Part shown: piece after piece, positions 35,256 to 43,553 of the stretch
Position numbering within the stretch: position 1 is the stretch's first letter
Layout of the letters: each line of letters starts with the position of its first letter
Assembly (NCBI GenBank): GCA_947488295.1
Contig: CANKYU010000003.1
Location: forward strand, 1-64,000
DNA: 64,000 bases
DNA from: an uncultured Anderseniella sp.
GTDB taxonomy: Bacteria; Pseudomonadota; Alphaproteobacteria; Rhizobiales; Aestuariivirgaceae
Reading direction: 5' to 3'
Translations under genes and position numbers: made by a program
Notes under the pieces: model-generated
What the model saw: the letters and a program-made list of their open reading frames with translations, nothing else
The model's database searches: none
Told to the model about the DNA's origin: nothing

Positions 35256-35732
35256 TCAAATTCCAAGATGCAGCTTCGGTTTCCAGAACGGCCGGAACAG
35301 CTCGATTTTGGGGCACCGGTCCATGACGACTTTCATGCCGGCCGCTTCGGCAATTTTTGCAGCTTCGGGATGCGTGACGCCGATCTGGCCCCACAGGACG
35401 CGGGCATTGATGGCGACGGCCTGCCTGGCGATCTCGGGCAGGTCCTCGGCCCGGCGGAAAACCTCGACCATGTCCACCGGCCGGTCGATGGACGCCAGGT
35501 CGGGGTAGACTTTAATACCGCGGATTTCGGTCAGGCCTGGCCGCGGATTGACCGGGATCATGTCATAACCGGTCTCGTGCAGCACGCGCAGCACTCCATA
35601 GCTGAACTTGGTCTTGTCGGGGCTGGCGCCGACCATGGCGATGGTCTTCACCGACTTCAGGATCGTCTGCAGATAGTCGTCGCTGTAAGGCTGGTCGTGG
35701 TCGGTATGGCGTAAGCCATCAAGGCTGGTCAT
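35256..35732 (-). CDS. CoA-binding domain protein (YccU-like)
   Basis: 158 residues, Rossmann type. KTIAMVGASPDKTKFSYGVLRVLHETGYDMIPVNPRP is the CoA_binding domain signature; VLWGQIGVTHPEAAKIAEAAGMKVVMDRCPKIE follows, with a conserved Cys. The family binds CoA in the cytoplasm without a known reaction. Its start overlaps the ferredoxin stop by 4 bases. Confidence 0.88.
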   Translation of the reverse strand: MTSLDGLRHTDHDQPYSDDYLQTILKSVKTIAMVGASPDKTKFSYGVLRVLHETGYDMIPVNPRPGLTEIRGIKVYPDLASIDRPVDMVEVFRRAEDLPEIARQAVAINARVLWGQIGVTHPEAAKIAEAAGMKVVMDRCPKIELFRPFWKPKLHLGI

Positions 35733-36112
35733 GGCGTGTCCTTGCGAGCTTGCTTCAACGGTGTTGCGATATCCGCCTTCAGTTCGTGCGGCTTGAGCGG
35801 GTCCAGGAACGGGTTGCGATACAGCTTGTCATGACTTTCCACCCCGATGTCGAACGTGCAGTCGCTTTTGGGGCGTGCCACGCACAAGATGACATAGCCA
35901 TCGGCGATCTGCCGGTTGTTGAGAGCGACCTGTGCGCTCTGGTTGACCTCACCCTCGATCAGCCTGGCGGCACAGGTAATGCAGCCGCCATACTTGCAGC
36001 CATAAGGCAGGTCCACACCCTGGGCGCGCAGGCTGTCGAGCAATGGCTTCCTCGCATCGACCTCGTAGGCAGCACCGTTGCGGTTGGCGATGGTGATCGT
36101 GTGGGTGGTCAC
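35729..36112 (-). CDS. 2Fe-2S ferredoxin, plant type
   Basis: 127 residues from the GTG at 36112 (MTTHTITIANRNGAAYEVDA), which I prefer because it lies after the mtoX-like stop and has CAGGAG about 12 bases upstream; the frame to 36259 lies inside the upstream gene. Cys39, Cys44, Cys47 and Cys77 give C-x4-C-x2-C-x29-C, the plant-type cluster. It should carry single electrons, perhaps for the methanethiol oxidase-like protein upstream. Confidence 0.87.
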   Translation of the reverse strand: MTTHTITIANRNGAAYEVDARKPLLDSLRAQGVDLPYGCKYGGCITCAARLIEGEVNQSAQVALNNRQIADGYVILCVARPKSDCTFDIGVESHDKLYRNPFLDPLKPHELKADIATPLKQARKDTP

Positions 36113-36140
36113 TTTTGTAACGTGCTCCTGGATCCTGATC

Positions 36141-37490
36141 CTAAAGCCAGATGTCGCTGGTGCAGTCGCCGCCGGGATAGCGGGTTTCATGACAGCGGCT
36201 GGGACCGTTGGGTTCCTTGCCGAAATCAACCACGAAATCCGGGTCGATCTCCATTCCACCGGTTTCGGTGTCGCAATTCACCATCAGCATGCAGCCGCCA
36301 TTGGTGCGGATGTCGGGATAGAACTGATTGTCCCAGGTGGAAAACAGCGAGGTCGTCACGTAAAGCCGCTTGCCGTCCAGCGACAGCTGGATCATCTGCG
36401 GTCCGCCGGTGACTTTCACCCCGTTTACTTCCGGCGCCCGGCCCAGCAATCCTCCCATCCAGACCTGGCCGGTGAGCTTCGGGTTGTGCGGGTCCGAAAT
36501 GTCATACTGGCGGATATCGCCGTGCAGCCAGTTGCAGAAGTACAAGAAACGGTCGTCCATCGATAGCAGGATCACCGAGATCACGCCGGGCACCGGGATC
36601 GGCCATTCCGGATGCGGCTCGTTCTCCACGTCGATGATTTTTTCCCACTGCCATTCACCGGCTGCATCTTTCCACCAGTGAATGATGTTGGCCGACAGGG
36701 CGGCGCCGACAAAGCCGTGCGACGAGGCCGGATCGTGATGAAAGCGCACCTCCAGCGGGATCAGGCCGTCTTCGCCCAGATACATGGTCTGCTTCGGGGT
36801 CTTTGCTTCAAAATCCCAGAAGTGGATCTCGCGCCCGTATTTCAGATGCCCGACCTCTTCCAGGTCGAAACCCGGCATGAAGGTGTTGGGTGCTGCCCAT
36901 TCCGACGACACCATGACGTTGTGGCGGGGCTGGTACCAGAAGTCATAGCCGAACTTGATGTCGCCCATGGAGTTTTCCCAGCGCCCGACAATGTTGAACT
37001 CCTTGTCCAGGTGCAGGTAACCGCCCGGCGCGTTGCCCTGCGCATCGCCCAGCATGGAGATGATGATTTCAGAGCCCAGGCAATGGATCGTATGCGGTGC
37101 CGAGAGGTTGGTCTTCGCCTTGATCTCCGATCCCTCGATAACCTTGAACAGTGCCGGGTTGCGCGGGTCCGTGGCGCAGTCGACGATATGCAGGTTTGAG
37201 GATCTCACACCCGGCACGATCATGTATTTGCGTTCCATGCCGGCATCGCCGTGGCATGATGAACACGCATTCCAGCCCATGTGGTGCAACTCGTCGCCAA
37301 TGCCCGGCATTTCAAGTCGCGAGATCACCTGGCTGTAGGTGTCGCTGTCGGGATCGGCGTCAATGGTGCACAGATAGTCGGGCTTCTGGATGCCGGTGCC
37401 GGTATAAATGGCAATCGTGTAGAGCAGTTTCTCCCGCGGTGCCTGCATCGCTTCGCCAGGTGAGGCATAACCGGGGCCACAGCATTTCAT
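36141..37490 (-). CDS. mtoX: Selenium-binding protein SBP56 / methanethiol oxidase family
   Basis: 449 residues, starting MKCCGPGYASPGEAMQAPREK with the N-terminal Cys motif of human SELENBP1. Other conserved parts are GWNACSSCHGDAG, GYDFWYQPRHNVM, DDRFLYFCNWLHGDIRQYD, GGPQMIQLSLDGKRLYVT and the end PGGDCTSDIWL. Bacterial relatives (MtoX) oxidise methanethiol to formaldehyde, sulfide and peroxide. It has no signal peptide, unlike the periplasmic MtoX of Hyphomicrobium. The symbol is by family and not tested. It overlaps the upstream GNAT gene by 4 bases and precedes a ferredoxin. Confidence 0.88.
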   Translation of the reverse strand: MKCCGPGYASPGEAMQAPREKLLYTIAIYTGTGIQKPDYLCTIDADPDSDTYSQVISRLEMPGIGDELHHMGWNACSSCHGDAGMERKYMIVPGVRSSNLHIVDCATDPRNPALFKVIEGSEIKAKTNLSAPHTIHCLGSEIIISMLGDAQGNAPGGYLHLDKEFNIVGRWENSMGDIKFGYDFWYQPRHNVMVSSEWAAPNTFMPGFDLEEVGHLKYGREIHFWDFEAKTPKQTMYLGEDGLIPLEVRFHHDPASSHGFVGAALSANIIHWWKDAAGEWQWEKIIDVENEPHPEWPIPVPGVISVILLSMDDRFLYFCNWLHGDIRQYDISDPHNPKLTGQVWMGGLLGRAPEVNGVKVTGGPQMIQLSLDGKRLYVTTSLFSTWDNQFYPDIRTNGGCMLMVNCDTETGGMEIDPDFVVDFGKEPNGPSRCHETRYPGGDCTSDIWL

Positions 37491-38002
37491 GGGTCACATT
37501 CCTGTCGGGTCGGCACAGAGTAGAAAACGAAATCCGATTTTGGCTCATAGGTGTCGTACAAACGCCGGCCGGCATAATTGCTGTCCTGGGTCAGCCAGTC
37601 CACAGAAGGCAGGTCCCTGTCTCGTGCAAATGCCAGCACCTTGTCAACCAGCAAACGCCCTGCGCCTGAACCGCGTTCCGACGGCTCGACGAACAGATCA
37701 GCCATGTAGCAGGCCATGCTTGCCGTCAGGCTGCTGTGCCAGAGCTGATAGTGGACGAAGCCGATGATGCTGCCGTCTTGTTTGACCACCAGATCACACC
37801 AGAAGTCATTGTCAGGGTCGAATATCCAGTTCCACACCCGGTCGAAACCGTTTTCCGGAACTTCGACTTCGTAGAATTCGAAGTAGCTCCGGAACAGGTC
37901 CTGCCATCTTCCGCGATCGGCTTCTTCAAGCCGCCGTATCAAAACGGTCTTTGCTGCTTCCAGGCTCGGGGTATTGTCTGGTGTATCGATCATCACCCGC
38001 AA
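37487..38002 (-). CDS. GNAT family N-acetyltransferase
   Basis: 171 residues. The acetyl-CoA loop is FVEPSERGSGAGRLLVDKVL (R-x-x-G-x-G/A), after YMADL; the end is WLTQDSNYAGRRLYDTYEPKSDF, as in the family. It acetylates an amine from acetyl-CoA. It opens the minus-strand operon and overlaps the mtoX-like start (ATGA), so it could act on a product or tune the pathway. Confidence 0.85.
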   Translation of the reverse strand: MRVMIDTPDNTPSLEAAKTVLIRRLEEADRGRWQDLFRSYFEFYEVEVPENGFDRVWNWIFDPDNDFWCDLVVKQDGSIIGFVHYQLWHSSLTASMACYMADLFVEPSERGSGAGRLLVDKVLAFARDRDLPSVDWLTQDSNYAGRRLYDTYEPKSDFVFYSVPTRQECDP

Positions 38003-38128
38003 CCGTCTTTCACCATGGCACCGCTGTCAATGTCCGCCAATCGCTTTCCGGCAGCATCAATTGACCAACGACGTTGCGCCATACATGCTGGTGTATAAGG
38101 GTTGGACGAGTGATTTGAGCACTGGCAC

Positions 38129-38671
38129 ATGAGTACATCTGCAGATATCGACAAGCTGATCGCTCGCGTTGCCTTGAAGGATCGTGATGCATTCAAGCTG
38201 CTCTATGAGCTTACTTCTGCGAAACTTTTTGGCGTATGTCTTCGTATCTTGAAGGATCGAACGGATGCAGAAGATGTCTTGCAGGAGGTATATGTAAAGA
38301 TCTGGAACAAGGCGGACAGGTTTTCTACCGGGCACGCCAGTGCGATCGCGTGGCTGGCCTCCATTGCCCGAAACCAGTCAATTGACCGCTATCGCAGCCG
38401 CAGGCCGGCAAGCGATACCACGGACGAAATGCCGGACATTGCAGACGATGGCCCGTCTCCGGAAAACGCCATGCTGGCAAAGGACGAATCCCGCCGGATA
38501 AACGACTGTCTCGATGAACTGGATGCAAAACACGCAGCAGCGATCAGGCGGACCTATCTGTCCGGTTGGTCCTACCAGGAGGCTGCAGATGAACTTGAAG
38601 CACCGCTCAACACGGTCAGAACCTGGATCAGGCGCGGCTTGTTGTCCTTGAGAGATTGTATGAACCGATGA
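38129..38671 (+). CDS. ECF sigma factor
   Basis: 180 residues. Region 2: FKLLYELTSAKLFGVCLRIL, then DAEDVLQEVYVKIWNKADRF and AWLASIARNQSIDRYRSRR; region 4: DAKHAAAIRRTYLSGWSYQEAADEL then LNTVRTWIRRGLLSLRDCM. It belongs with the SigK-like ECF groups that pair with RskA-type anti-sigma factors. Its stop overlaps the anti-sigma gene start by 4 bases. It likely controls this operon and perhaps the fasciclin and msrB genes after it. Confidence 0.92.
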   Translation: MSTSADIDKLIARVALKDRDAFKLLYELTSAKLFGVCLRILKDRTDAEDVLQEVYVKIWNKADRFSTGHASAIAWLASIARNQSIDRYRSRRPASDTTDEMPDIADDGPSPENAMLAKDESRRINDCLDELDAKHAAAIRRTYLSGWSYQEAADELEAPLNTVRTWIRRGLLSLRDCMNR

Positions 38672-39381
38672 CACAGGAACTGAGCGACAAAGACAAATGG
38701 CTGGCAGCCGAGTATGCGCTCGGCGTGCTGGAGCGTGACGACCTGCGCGCAGCCGAACAGCGTGCTGACAATGACCCTGCGTTCCGCAAGATCGTTGAGG
38801 ACTGGCAGCAACAGATGACACCGATGCTGAGTGAAGTGGACCCTGTTGCGCCGCCTGCCGCCGTCTGGGAGAAAATTGAAGCCCGGACCTTCGGGGAAGT
38901 GTCGCGGCAGACAACCAGCTTGTGGGACAGCCTGTCCTTCTGGCGTGGACTGTCCGGTGTGAGCGTTGGTCTGGCAACCGCTGCCCTTGGTGTCCTGTTG
39001 TTCCTGCCGGGCATCGGAGTGTTCACCAGCCCGCCTGACGGCAGCAGACCACTCATTGCCACGCTGACCGCCGAGGGTCAGGCGCCCGCCTTTGTTGCGC
39101 GGTTTGATCCGGCGACCGGCGCCTTGTTTGTGCGCACCTCGGCCGGAGATGCAACGGACACCCGTGTACCGGAGTTGTGGCTGATACCGGGTGACGGTGT
39201 ACCGAGGTCACTCGGGCTACTGGCCGGTGCCGGATCCGGCAGCCTTGTGCTCAACCGCGAGAACCGGTCAGCGCTGGCTGACGGCATCACCCTTGCCGTC
39301 AGCCTGGAACCTGCGGGTGGATCGCCGACCGGGGCACCCACCGGCCCGGTAATCGCGTCCGGCAAGCTGCAGCCTCTATAA
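38668..39381 (+). CDS. Anti-sigma factor, RskA-like
   Basis: 237 residues from the ATG at 38668 (overlap ATGA). The start KDKWLAAEYALGVLERDDLRAAEQ is the anti-sigma domain; one transmembrane helix (VGLATAALGVLLFLPGIGVF, about 100-120) separates it from a periplasmic domain with PELWLIPGDGVPRSLG, the RskA type. No zinc HxxxCxxC motif is visible. It should hold the ECF sigma factor at the membrane until a stress acts outside. Confidence 0.85.
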   Translation: MTQELSDKDKWLAAEYALGVLERDDLRAAEQRADNDPAFRKIVEDWQQQMTPMLSEVDPVAPPAAVWEKIEARTFGEVSRQTTSLWDSLSFWRGLSGVSVGLATAALGVLLFLPGIGVFTSPPDGSRPLIATLTAEGQAPAFVARFDPATGALFVRTSAGDATDTRVPELWLIPGDGVPRSLGLLAGAGSGSLVLNRENRSALADGITLAVSLEPAGGSPTGAPTGPVIASGKLQPL

Positions 39382-39407
39382 GAAACATGGCTGGTCAAAT
39401 TTTTTTC

Positions 39408-39427
39408 GAATGAGTTGAAACTTATTC
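39408..39427. promoter_or_regulatory. Inverted repeat before the fasciclin gene
   Basis: GAATGAGTT-GA-AACTTATTC, 9-base arms with one mismatch, placed 64-83 bases before the fasciclin start and 27 bases after the anti-sigma stop. It may be an operator or part of an ECF-type promoter. It has no T-tract, so it is not a terminator. Confidence 0.4.
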
Positions 39428-39490
39428 CGGAGCCTCCTCGTTACTGCTCGGGTCCAAAGGGACAAGCATTAACAACAAGGATACCCTCCA

Positions 39491-40051
39491 ATGTCTGAAC
39501 GTACGAAAATACTCTCTTCAGTTGCCGCACTCGCAGCCGGTCTGGCACTGTCTGCAAACATCTCGCTTGCCAACCCGCAAGTCGGCGGCGCGCCGATGTT
39601 CGAGAGCAAGAACATCGTCGAGAACGCGGTCAACTCGAAGGACCACACCACTCTCGTGGCTGCGGTGAAGGCAGCAGGTCTTGTCGACACCCTGGCCAGC
39701 CCCGGTCCGTTCACGGTGTTCGCACCGGTCAATATGGGTTTTGAAAAACTGCCTGCCGGTACGGTTGAAACCCTGCTCAAACCGGAAAACAAGGACCAGT
39801 TGACCAAGGTTCTGACCGCCCATGTGGTGGCCGGGAAAATGTCCACGTCCGACCTGGTGCGCAAGGCGAAGGCCAATGGCGGGCGCTACAACATGCAGGC
39901 CGTCAGTGGCGATGCTCTGACTGCCGTGATCAAGGGCAAGGCGCTGTACCTGTTCGATGAAAACGGTGGCGCGTCCAAGATCACCATTGCAGATGTGAAC
40001 CAGTCGAATGGTGTCATTCACGTGGTCGACCATGTCCTGGTCCCCCGTTAA
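39491..40051 (+). CDS. Exported fasciclin (FAS1) domain protein
   Basis: 186 residues. Signal peptide MSERTKILSSVAALAAGLALSANISLA; one FAS1 domain with ENAVNSKDHTTLVAAVKAAGLVDTL, GPFTVFAPVNMGFEKLP (usual FAPTNxAF) and the H-box region NGVIHVVDHVLVP. Periplasmic or surface adhesion/stress role. It lies in the ECF sigma locus, a place where fasciclin genes are often found, and is followed by a strong hairpin. Confidence 0.92.
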   Translation: MSERTKILSSVAALAAGLALSANISLANPQVGGAPMFESKNIVENAVNSKDHTTLVAAVKAAGLVDTLASPGPFTVFAPVNMGFEKLPAGTVETLLKPENKDQLTKVLTAHVVAGKMSTSDLVRKAKANGGRYNMQAVSGDALTAVIKGKALYLFDENGGASKITIADVNQSNGVIHVVDHVLVPR

Positions 40052-40066
40052 TCCCAGTTGAACCGG

Positions 40067-40098
40067 ATATGGGCCCATCAGCCAGGATGGGCCCATAT
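40067..40098 (+). terminator. Stem-loop after the fasciclin gene
   Basis: A 13-base perfect stem, ATATGGGCCCATC (40067-40079) with GATGGGCCCATAT (40086-40098), loop AGCCAG, then TTTC. It acts as a terminator or as a 3' RNA stabiliser that separates the abundant fasciclin mRNA from msrB. Confidence 0.75.
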
Positions 40099-40142
40099 TT
40101 CAACCACTTAGAACCCGGTTCCTGATTCAAAGGTATAACAGC

Positions 40143-40679
40143 ATGAAAAACCAAACCGTCATTAACCGCCGTCATTTCCTGCACGGCAGTGCGCTTGCCT
40201 GGACATCGGCCGCAGGCCTGGTTGCAGTCAGCGGTGTAACGCAAACCGCTCGCGCAAATACACCTGCGCAGGGCTTCGAAATTGTACGCACGCCGCAGGA
40301 ATGGCAACAGCTTCTCACAAAGGAACAGTTTGCCGTTCTGCGCGAGGAGGCGACCGAGAAGCGGTACTCCAGTCCGCTGCTCAAGGAAAAGCGCGCCGGC
40401 ACCTATCACTGCGCCGGCTGTAACCTTGCCGTGTACAGCGCCGAGACAAAGTACGACAGCAAAACCGGCTGGCCGAGTTTCTGGGACGCGCTGGAGAACG
40501 CCGTCCGAACCAGGCCGGACAATACTTTTTTCTCGACGCGCACCGAGGTTCACTGCCGCCGCTGTGGCGGACACTTCGGTCATATTTTCGACGACGGTCC
40601 GGCACCCACCGGCAAGCGCCACTGCCTTAACGGCCTTGCCCTGACTTTCGAACCGTCGGCGGGGCAGGGACCTGTGTGA
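40143..40679 (+). CDS. msrB: Peptide-methionine (R)-S-oxide reductase with Tat signal
   Basis: 178 residues. A Tat signal (NRRHFLHGSALAW with twin Arg, cleaved near ARA) leads a complete MsrB domain: zinc cysteines 90, 93, 138 and 141 (YHCAGCN, HCRRCGG), the GWPSFWDAL strand, and catalytic Cys161 in KRHCLNGLAL. It repairs Met-R-sulfoxide in periplasmic proteins, and must fold with zinc before export. It follows the ECF sigma, anti-sigma and fasciclin genes, suggesting an envelope oxidative-stress regulon. Recycling partner not seen. Confidence 0.93.
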   Translation: MKNQTVINRRHFLHGSALAWTSAAGLVAVSGVTQTARANTPAQGFEIVRTPQEWQQLLTKEQFAVLREEATEKRYSSPLLKEKRAGTYHCAGCNLAVYSAETKYDSKTGWPSFWDALENAVRTRPDNTFFSTRTEVHCRRCGGHFGHIFDDGPAPTGKRHCLNGLALTFEPSAGQGPV

Positions 40680-40719
40680 GAATTGTTGTCAGACAGATGT
40701 CTTGCGGGAGATCTTGCTG

Positions 40720-40751
40720 GGGACCGTGGGCTGATGTTCACGGTCCCTTTT
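40720..40751 (+). terminator. Rho-independent terminator after msrB
   Basis: A 9-base perfect stem GGGACCGTG (40720-40728) with CACGGTCCC (40739-40747), a 10-base loop, then TTTT at once. This closes the sigma-msrB locus. Confidence 0.88.
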
Positions 40752-40783
40752 CAGTTGACGGCCATCATGCTTTGAAAAAACTC

Positions 40784-40814
40784 TTGACCCTCACGCCACG
40801 TGAGGGTCGATGAC
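40784..40814 (+). promoter_or_regulatory. MerR-type promoter with perfect dyad
   Basis: TTGACC (40784-40789) and a weak -10 GATGAC (40809-40814) are 19 bp apart, the long spacer of MerR-controlled promoters. The spacer is filled by GACCCTCACG-CCA-CGTGAGGGTC (40786-40808), a perfect dyad. The regulator ATG (40821) is about at the predicted +1, suggesting a leaderless message. The protein probably controls its own gene here. Confidence 0.75.
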
Positions 40815-40820
40815 AGGTCC

Positions 40821-41606
40821 ATGAACAAGCGTTACGAGGAATATTCAGTGGGCCAGTTGGCCCGGCTCGCCGGAGTGTCAGTGCGCGCATTGCACCACTA
40901 CGATGACATCGGGTTGCTGAGGCCTGCGCACACTGGTGCCAACGGCTATCGGCTCTATGGCCGCGCTGAACTGCTCAGGCTTCAGGAGATCATGTTCTAT
41001 CGCGATGTCGGCATGTCGCTCGATGAGGTGGGACGCGTTCTTGATGGACCGGAAAATGCAGTGGAACGTCTCGTCCGGCACCGGGACCGGTTGCAGGAAG
41101 TAAGCCGGCGCACGGCCGGCATCATCGCCACACTGAATGCCACGATCGCACATCTCAAAGGAGAAAGAGACATGGAACCGAGTGACCTGTACACCCCGTT
41201 TTCAGCACAGCAACAGACTGAATATGAGAATTGGCTGATAGCTGAATACGGACCGGACATGGCGGAGAGCATCACGGTGTCGAAGGCGGCAGTGGAGCAG
41301 CTGCCCGACGGCATGGCCGGAGCCATGCAACGGTTGCAGGATATCGAAACCCGGCTGGTGGCGGCATATGAGTCCGGCTCACCATTTGAGGCAGACGGCA
41401 TTCACTCGATATTGGAGCGCCATCGCGCCCTGATGACGGACATGTGGGGGCGCGAGTGCAGCGCCGACGGGTTCGCAGGCCTTGCCGACATGTACACCTC
41501 CCATCCCGATTTCGTGGCCCGCTATGAAAGGCTCAGTCCGAAATTCTCAAGCTGGCTCCCTGCCGCCATGAAGGCTCATGCAGACCGGCTGCGTAGTGAG
41601 GGCTGA
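40821..41606 (+). CDS. MerR family regulator with TipAS ligand-binding domain
   Basis: 261 residues from the ATG at 40821; a GTG at 40800 lies in the operator and is unlikely. The HTH is YSVGQLARLAGVSVRALHHYDDIGLLRPA, then a coiled coil and a TipAS domain (about 130-255) with LYTPFSAQQQTEYENW and the end YTSHPDFVARYERLSPKFSSWLPAAM. TipAS proteins bind bulky drugs and then twist the promoter. No target gene lies beside it. Confidence 0.9.
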   Translation: MNKRYEEYSVGQLARLAGVSVRALHHYDDIGLLRPAHTGANGYRLYGRAELLRLQEIMFYRDVGMSLDEVGRVLDGPENAVERLVRHRDRLQEVSRRTAGIIATLNATIAHLKGERDMEPSDLYTPFSAQQQTEYENWLIAEYGPDMAESITVSKAAVEQLPDGMAGAMQRLQDIETRLVAAYESGSPFEADGIHSILERHRALMTDMWGRECSADGFAGLADMYTSHPDFVARYERLSPKFSSWLPAAMKAHADRLRSEG

Positions 41607-41855
41607 GACACTTTGGGCGGTTTCAGGCAATTGCGAGACGAACGGTCGCGTCCGCACCTTGCACGACACTGGTGACACGATGCCCACCCGTCCAATTGAT
41701 CTTCCGATGCGCCGGACCGGCACAACATGAAGCCCGTCATCCGAAAGCTGCGACGGTTTTGACGCAGGTCAAGACATACAGAACCGTTCTGCAGGATGCT
41801 GCGCCTCAAGCTGTTACCCGCGGCTGATCAACCGAAAATCAGACTGGACCCCGCA

Positions 41856-43045
41856 ATGAAACTGAAAGCCCTGCTTCTGGCGAGCCTGACCGCATGTGCC
41901 ATGGCGCTGCCTGCCGCAACCGGCGGTGCCGGCGCGCCGACCCTTGATCCTGCTAACGACGCCGACCATTTTGGCCCGCCGGACTCCATTCTGTTCTGGT
42001 CGCCGAAGCAGAAGGTGGCCGGCTTCCGCAACATGGACAGGATTGCCTGGACACGAAAAATCAGGCCGGCGGCAAGGCGCTGCATCTCCCTGAAGCGCAT
42101 GCTGATCTGAGCGGGTTTCAGTTTCGCCACAACAACAAGCCCATGACCATGGACGAGTATTTCAACAGCCAGAGTGTCGCCGGTCTGCTGGTTATCAAGG
42201 ATGGCAACATCGTGTACGAGCGGTACGGACTCGGGAACACTAGGGACACTCCCTGGCTTTCATTCTCCGTGACCAAGTCGGTTGTTTCCATGTTGGTCGG
42301 CGCCGCGATCAAGGATGGTTTCATCGCCAGCATTGATGAGCCTGTTACCGACTACCTGCCGCGTCTGAAAGGGTCGGCTTACGACCAGGTGACGATCGGC
42401 AACATTCTGCAGATGTCATCAGGCGTTGAGTGGAACGAGGACTATTCAGACCCGAAGTCCGACATTGCCACGGCTGACCTGAGCACGTTGGGAACCTACA
42501 GGCAGTTGCGCCGGAAACAGGTCGTGGCCCGGGCCGGTGAAAAGTTCAATTACAATACGGCTGAGACAAACCTGGTCGGCACGCTGCTGCGGTCTGCCGT
42601 CGGTAACAATCTGTCGACTTATCTGAGTGAAAAAATCTGGCGTCCGTTCGGCATGCGCACAGATGCCAACTGGATGCTGAGTGAGCCCGGCGGCAGCGAA
42701 ATCGGAGGTTGCTGCATCAGCGCGACCTTGCGTGATCTCGCACGCATCGGACTGTTCGCACTCGACAACGGGCGTCTCGCCGACGGTACCGAAGTGCTGC
42801 CGTCAGGCTGGATGAAGGCGTCCACCGCGCCGTCCACGGGCAACAGTGACTATGGCTATCTGTGGTGGTTGCGCGGCAACGGAGACTTCCGTGCCCAGGG
42901 TATTTTCGGTCAGGATGTTCTCATAGATCCGGACCACCGGATTGTCATCGCTCTGCAAAGTGCACGGGCCGACGCCGACAAGGCCGGCGACTGGAAATTG
43001 CAGGATGCATTCTATGACGCGCTGATTCAGGCTCTTGGAGAATAG
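41856..43045 (+). pseudogene. Serine beta-lactamase-like gene with a frameshift
   Basis: Frame 1 starts at 41856 with a signal peptide (MKLKALLLASLTACAMA) and continues to about NMDRIAWTRK; after the run of five A at 42056-42060 the reading leaves this frame. The -1 frame then gives NQAGGKALHLPEAHADLSGF and runs unbroken to 43045 with SFSVTKSVVSMLVG (Ser-x-x-Lys), YNTAETNLVG (Tyr-x-Asn-like) and the C-terminal motif. Adding one A to the run would join both halves into one ~396-residue exported enzyme. It could be a true loss, slippage control or a sequence error. The family hydrolyses esters or peptides. Confidence 0.8.
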
Positions 43046-43132
43046 TCATAAAGCCCTGGAATCGCTCATTTATATACGCTCCGGTTGAGAGGGCTAAAAT
43101 TCACCCGTTCAAGAGTTTGAACAACCGGACAT

Positions 43133-43498
43133 TCAGTATCCGAAGCTGCCGGCCCGATGCACCCTGATGCGTGAGGGATGGAATGTCGCTGCCCGGTGCA
43201 CCCTGATGTGCGGGCGATGGAACCGTCTCACCTGGTTGATCGTAATGTGCACATGCTCATTTTTTGTCACATGATATTCGATGATGTCAGCCGGGCCTTG
43301 CTCGCTGGCTTCTGTGGGTATGGTAACGGTTGGCACGGAACCCTTGGGATATATGAACTCCACGTCGACGGAGCGTTTCGAGGAGTATCCCGGCGCATAT
43401 TTGACTGAATAGGCATATGCCTGTGACACCGGCATCGACAATGCCAGGCCGGTCAACACGATCATGCGCAGACAGGTTTTGCTTGCTCGGGACATCAT
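43133..43498 (-). CDS. Small exported protein of unknown function
   Basis: 121 residues. Signal peptide with LRMIVLTGLALSMPVSQAYAY; the mature part is basic and ends with three short similar blocks (RPHIRVHRAATF, PSRIRVHRAGSF and a partial one before), so the tail is repetitive and His/Arg-rich. It may bind metal or nucleic acid. No family recognised. Confidence 0.55.
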   Translation of the reverse strand: MMSRASKTCLRMIVLTGLALSMPVSQAYAYSVKYAPGYSSKRSVDVEFIYPKGSVPTVTIPTEASEQGPADIIEYHVTKNEHVHITINQVRRFHRPHIRVHRAATFHPSRIRVHRAGSFGY

Positions 43499-43553
43499 GG
43501 GAACGAACCCTTTCGACTGACTTCAAAGATGGCCGCATCCTTGCGTTAACCAT

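Noticed and set aside
36113..36259. Longer ferredoxin starting at 36259
   Set aside because: The extension lies inside the end of the mtoX-like gene in another frame and has no coding character; the GTG at 36112 has a ribosome site.
36141..37490. Selenocysteine in the selenium-binding protein
   Set aside because: No in-frame TGA; the N-terminal motif uses two ordinary Cys codons.
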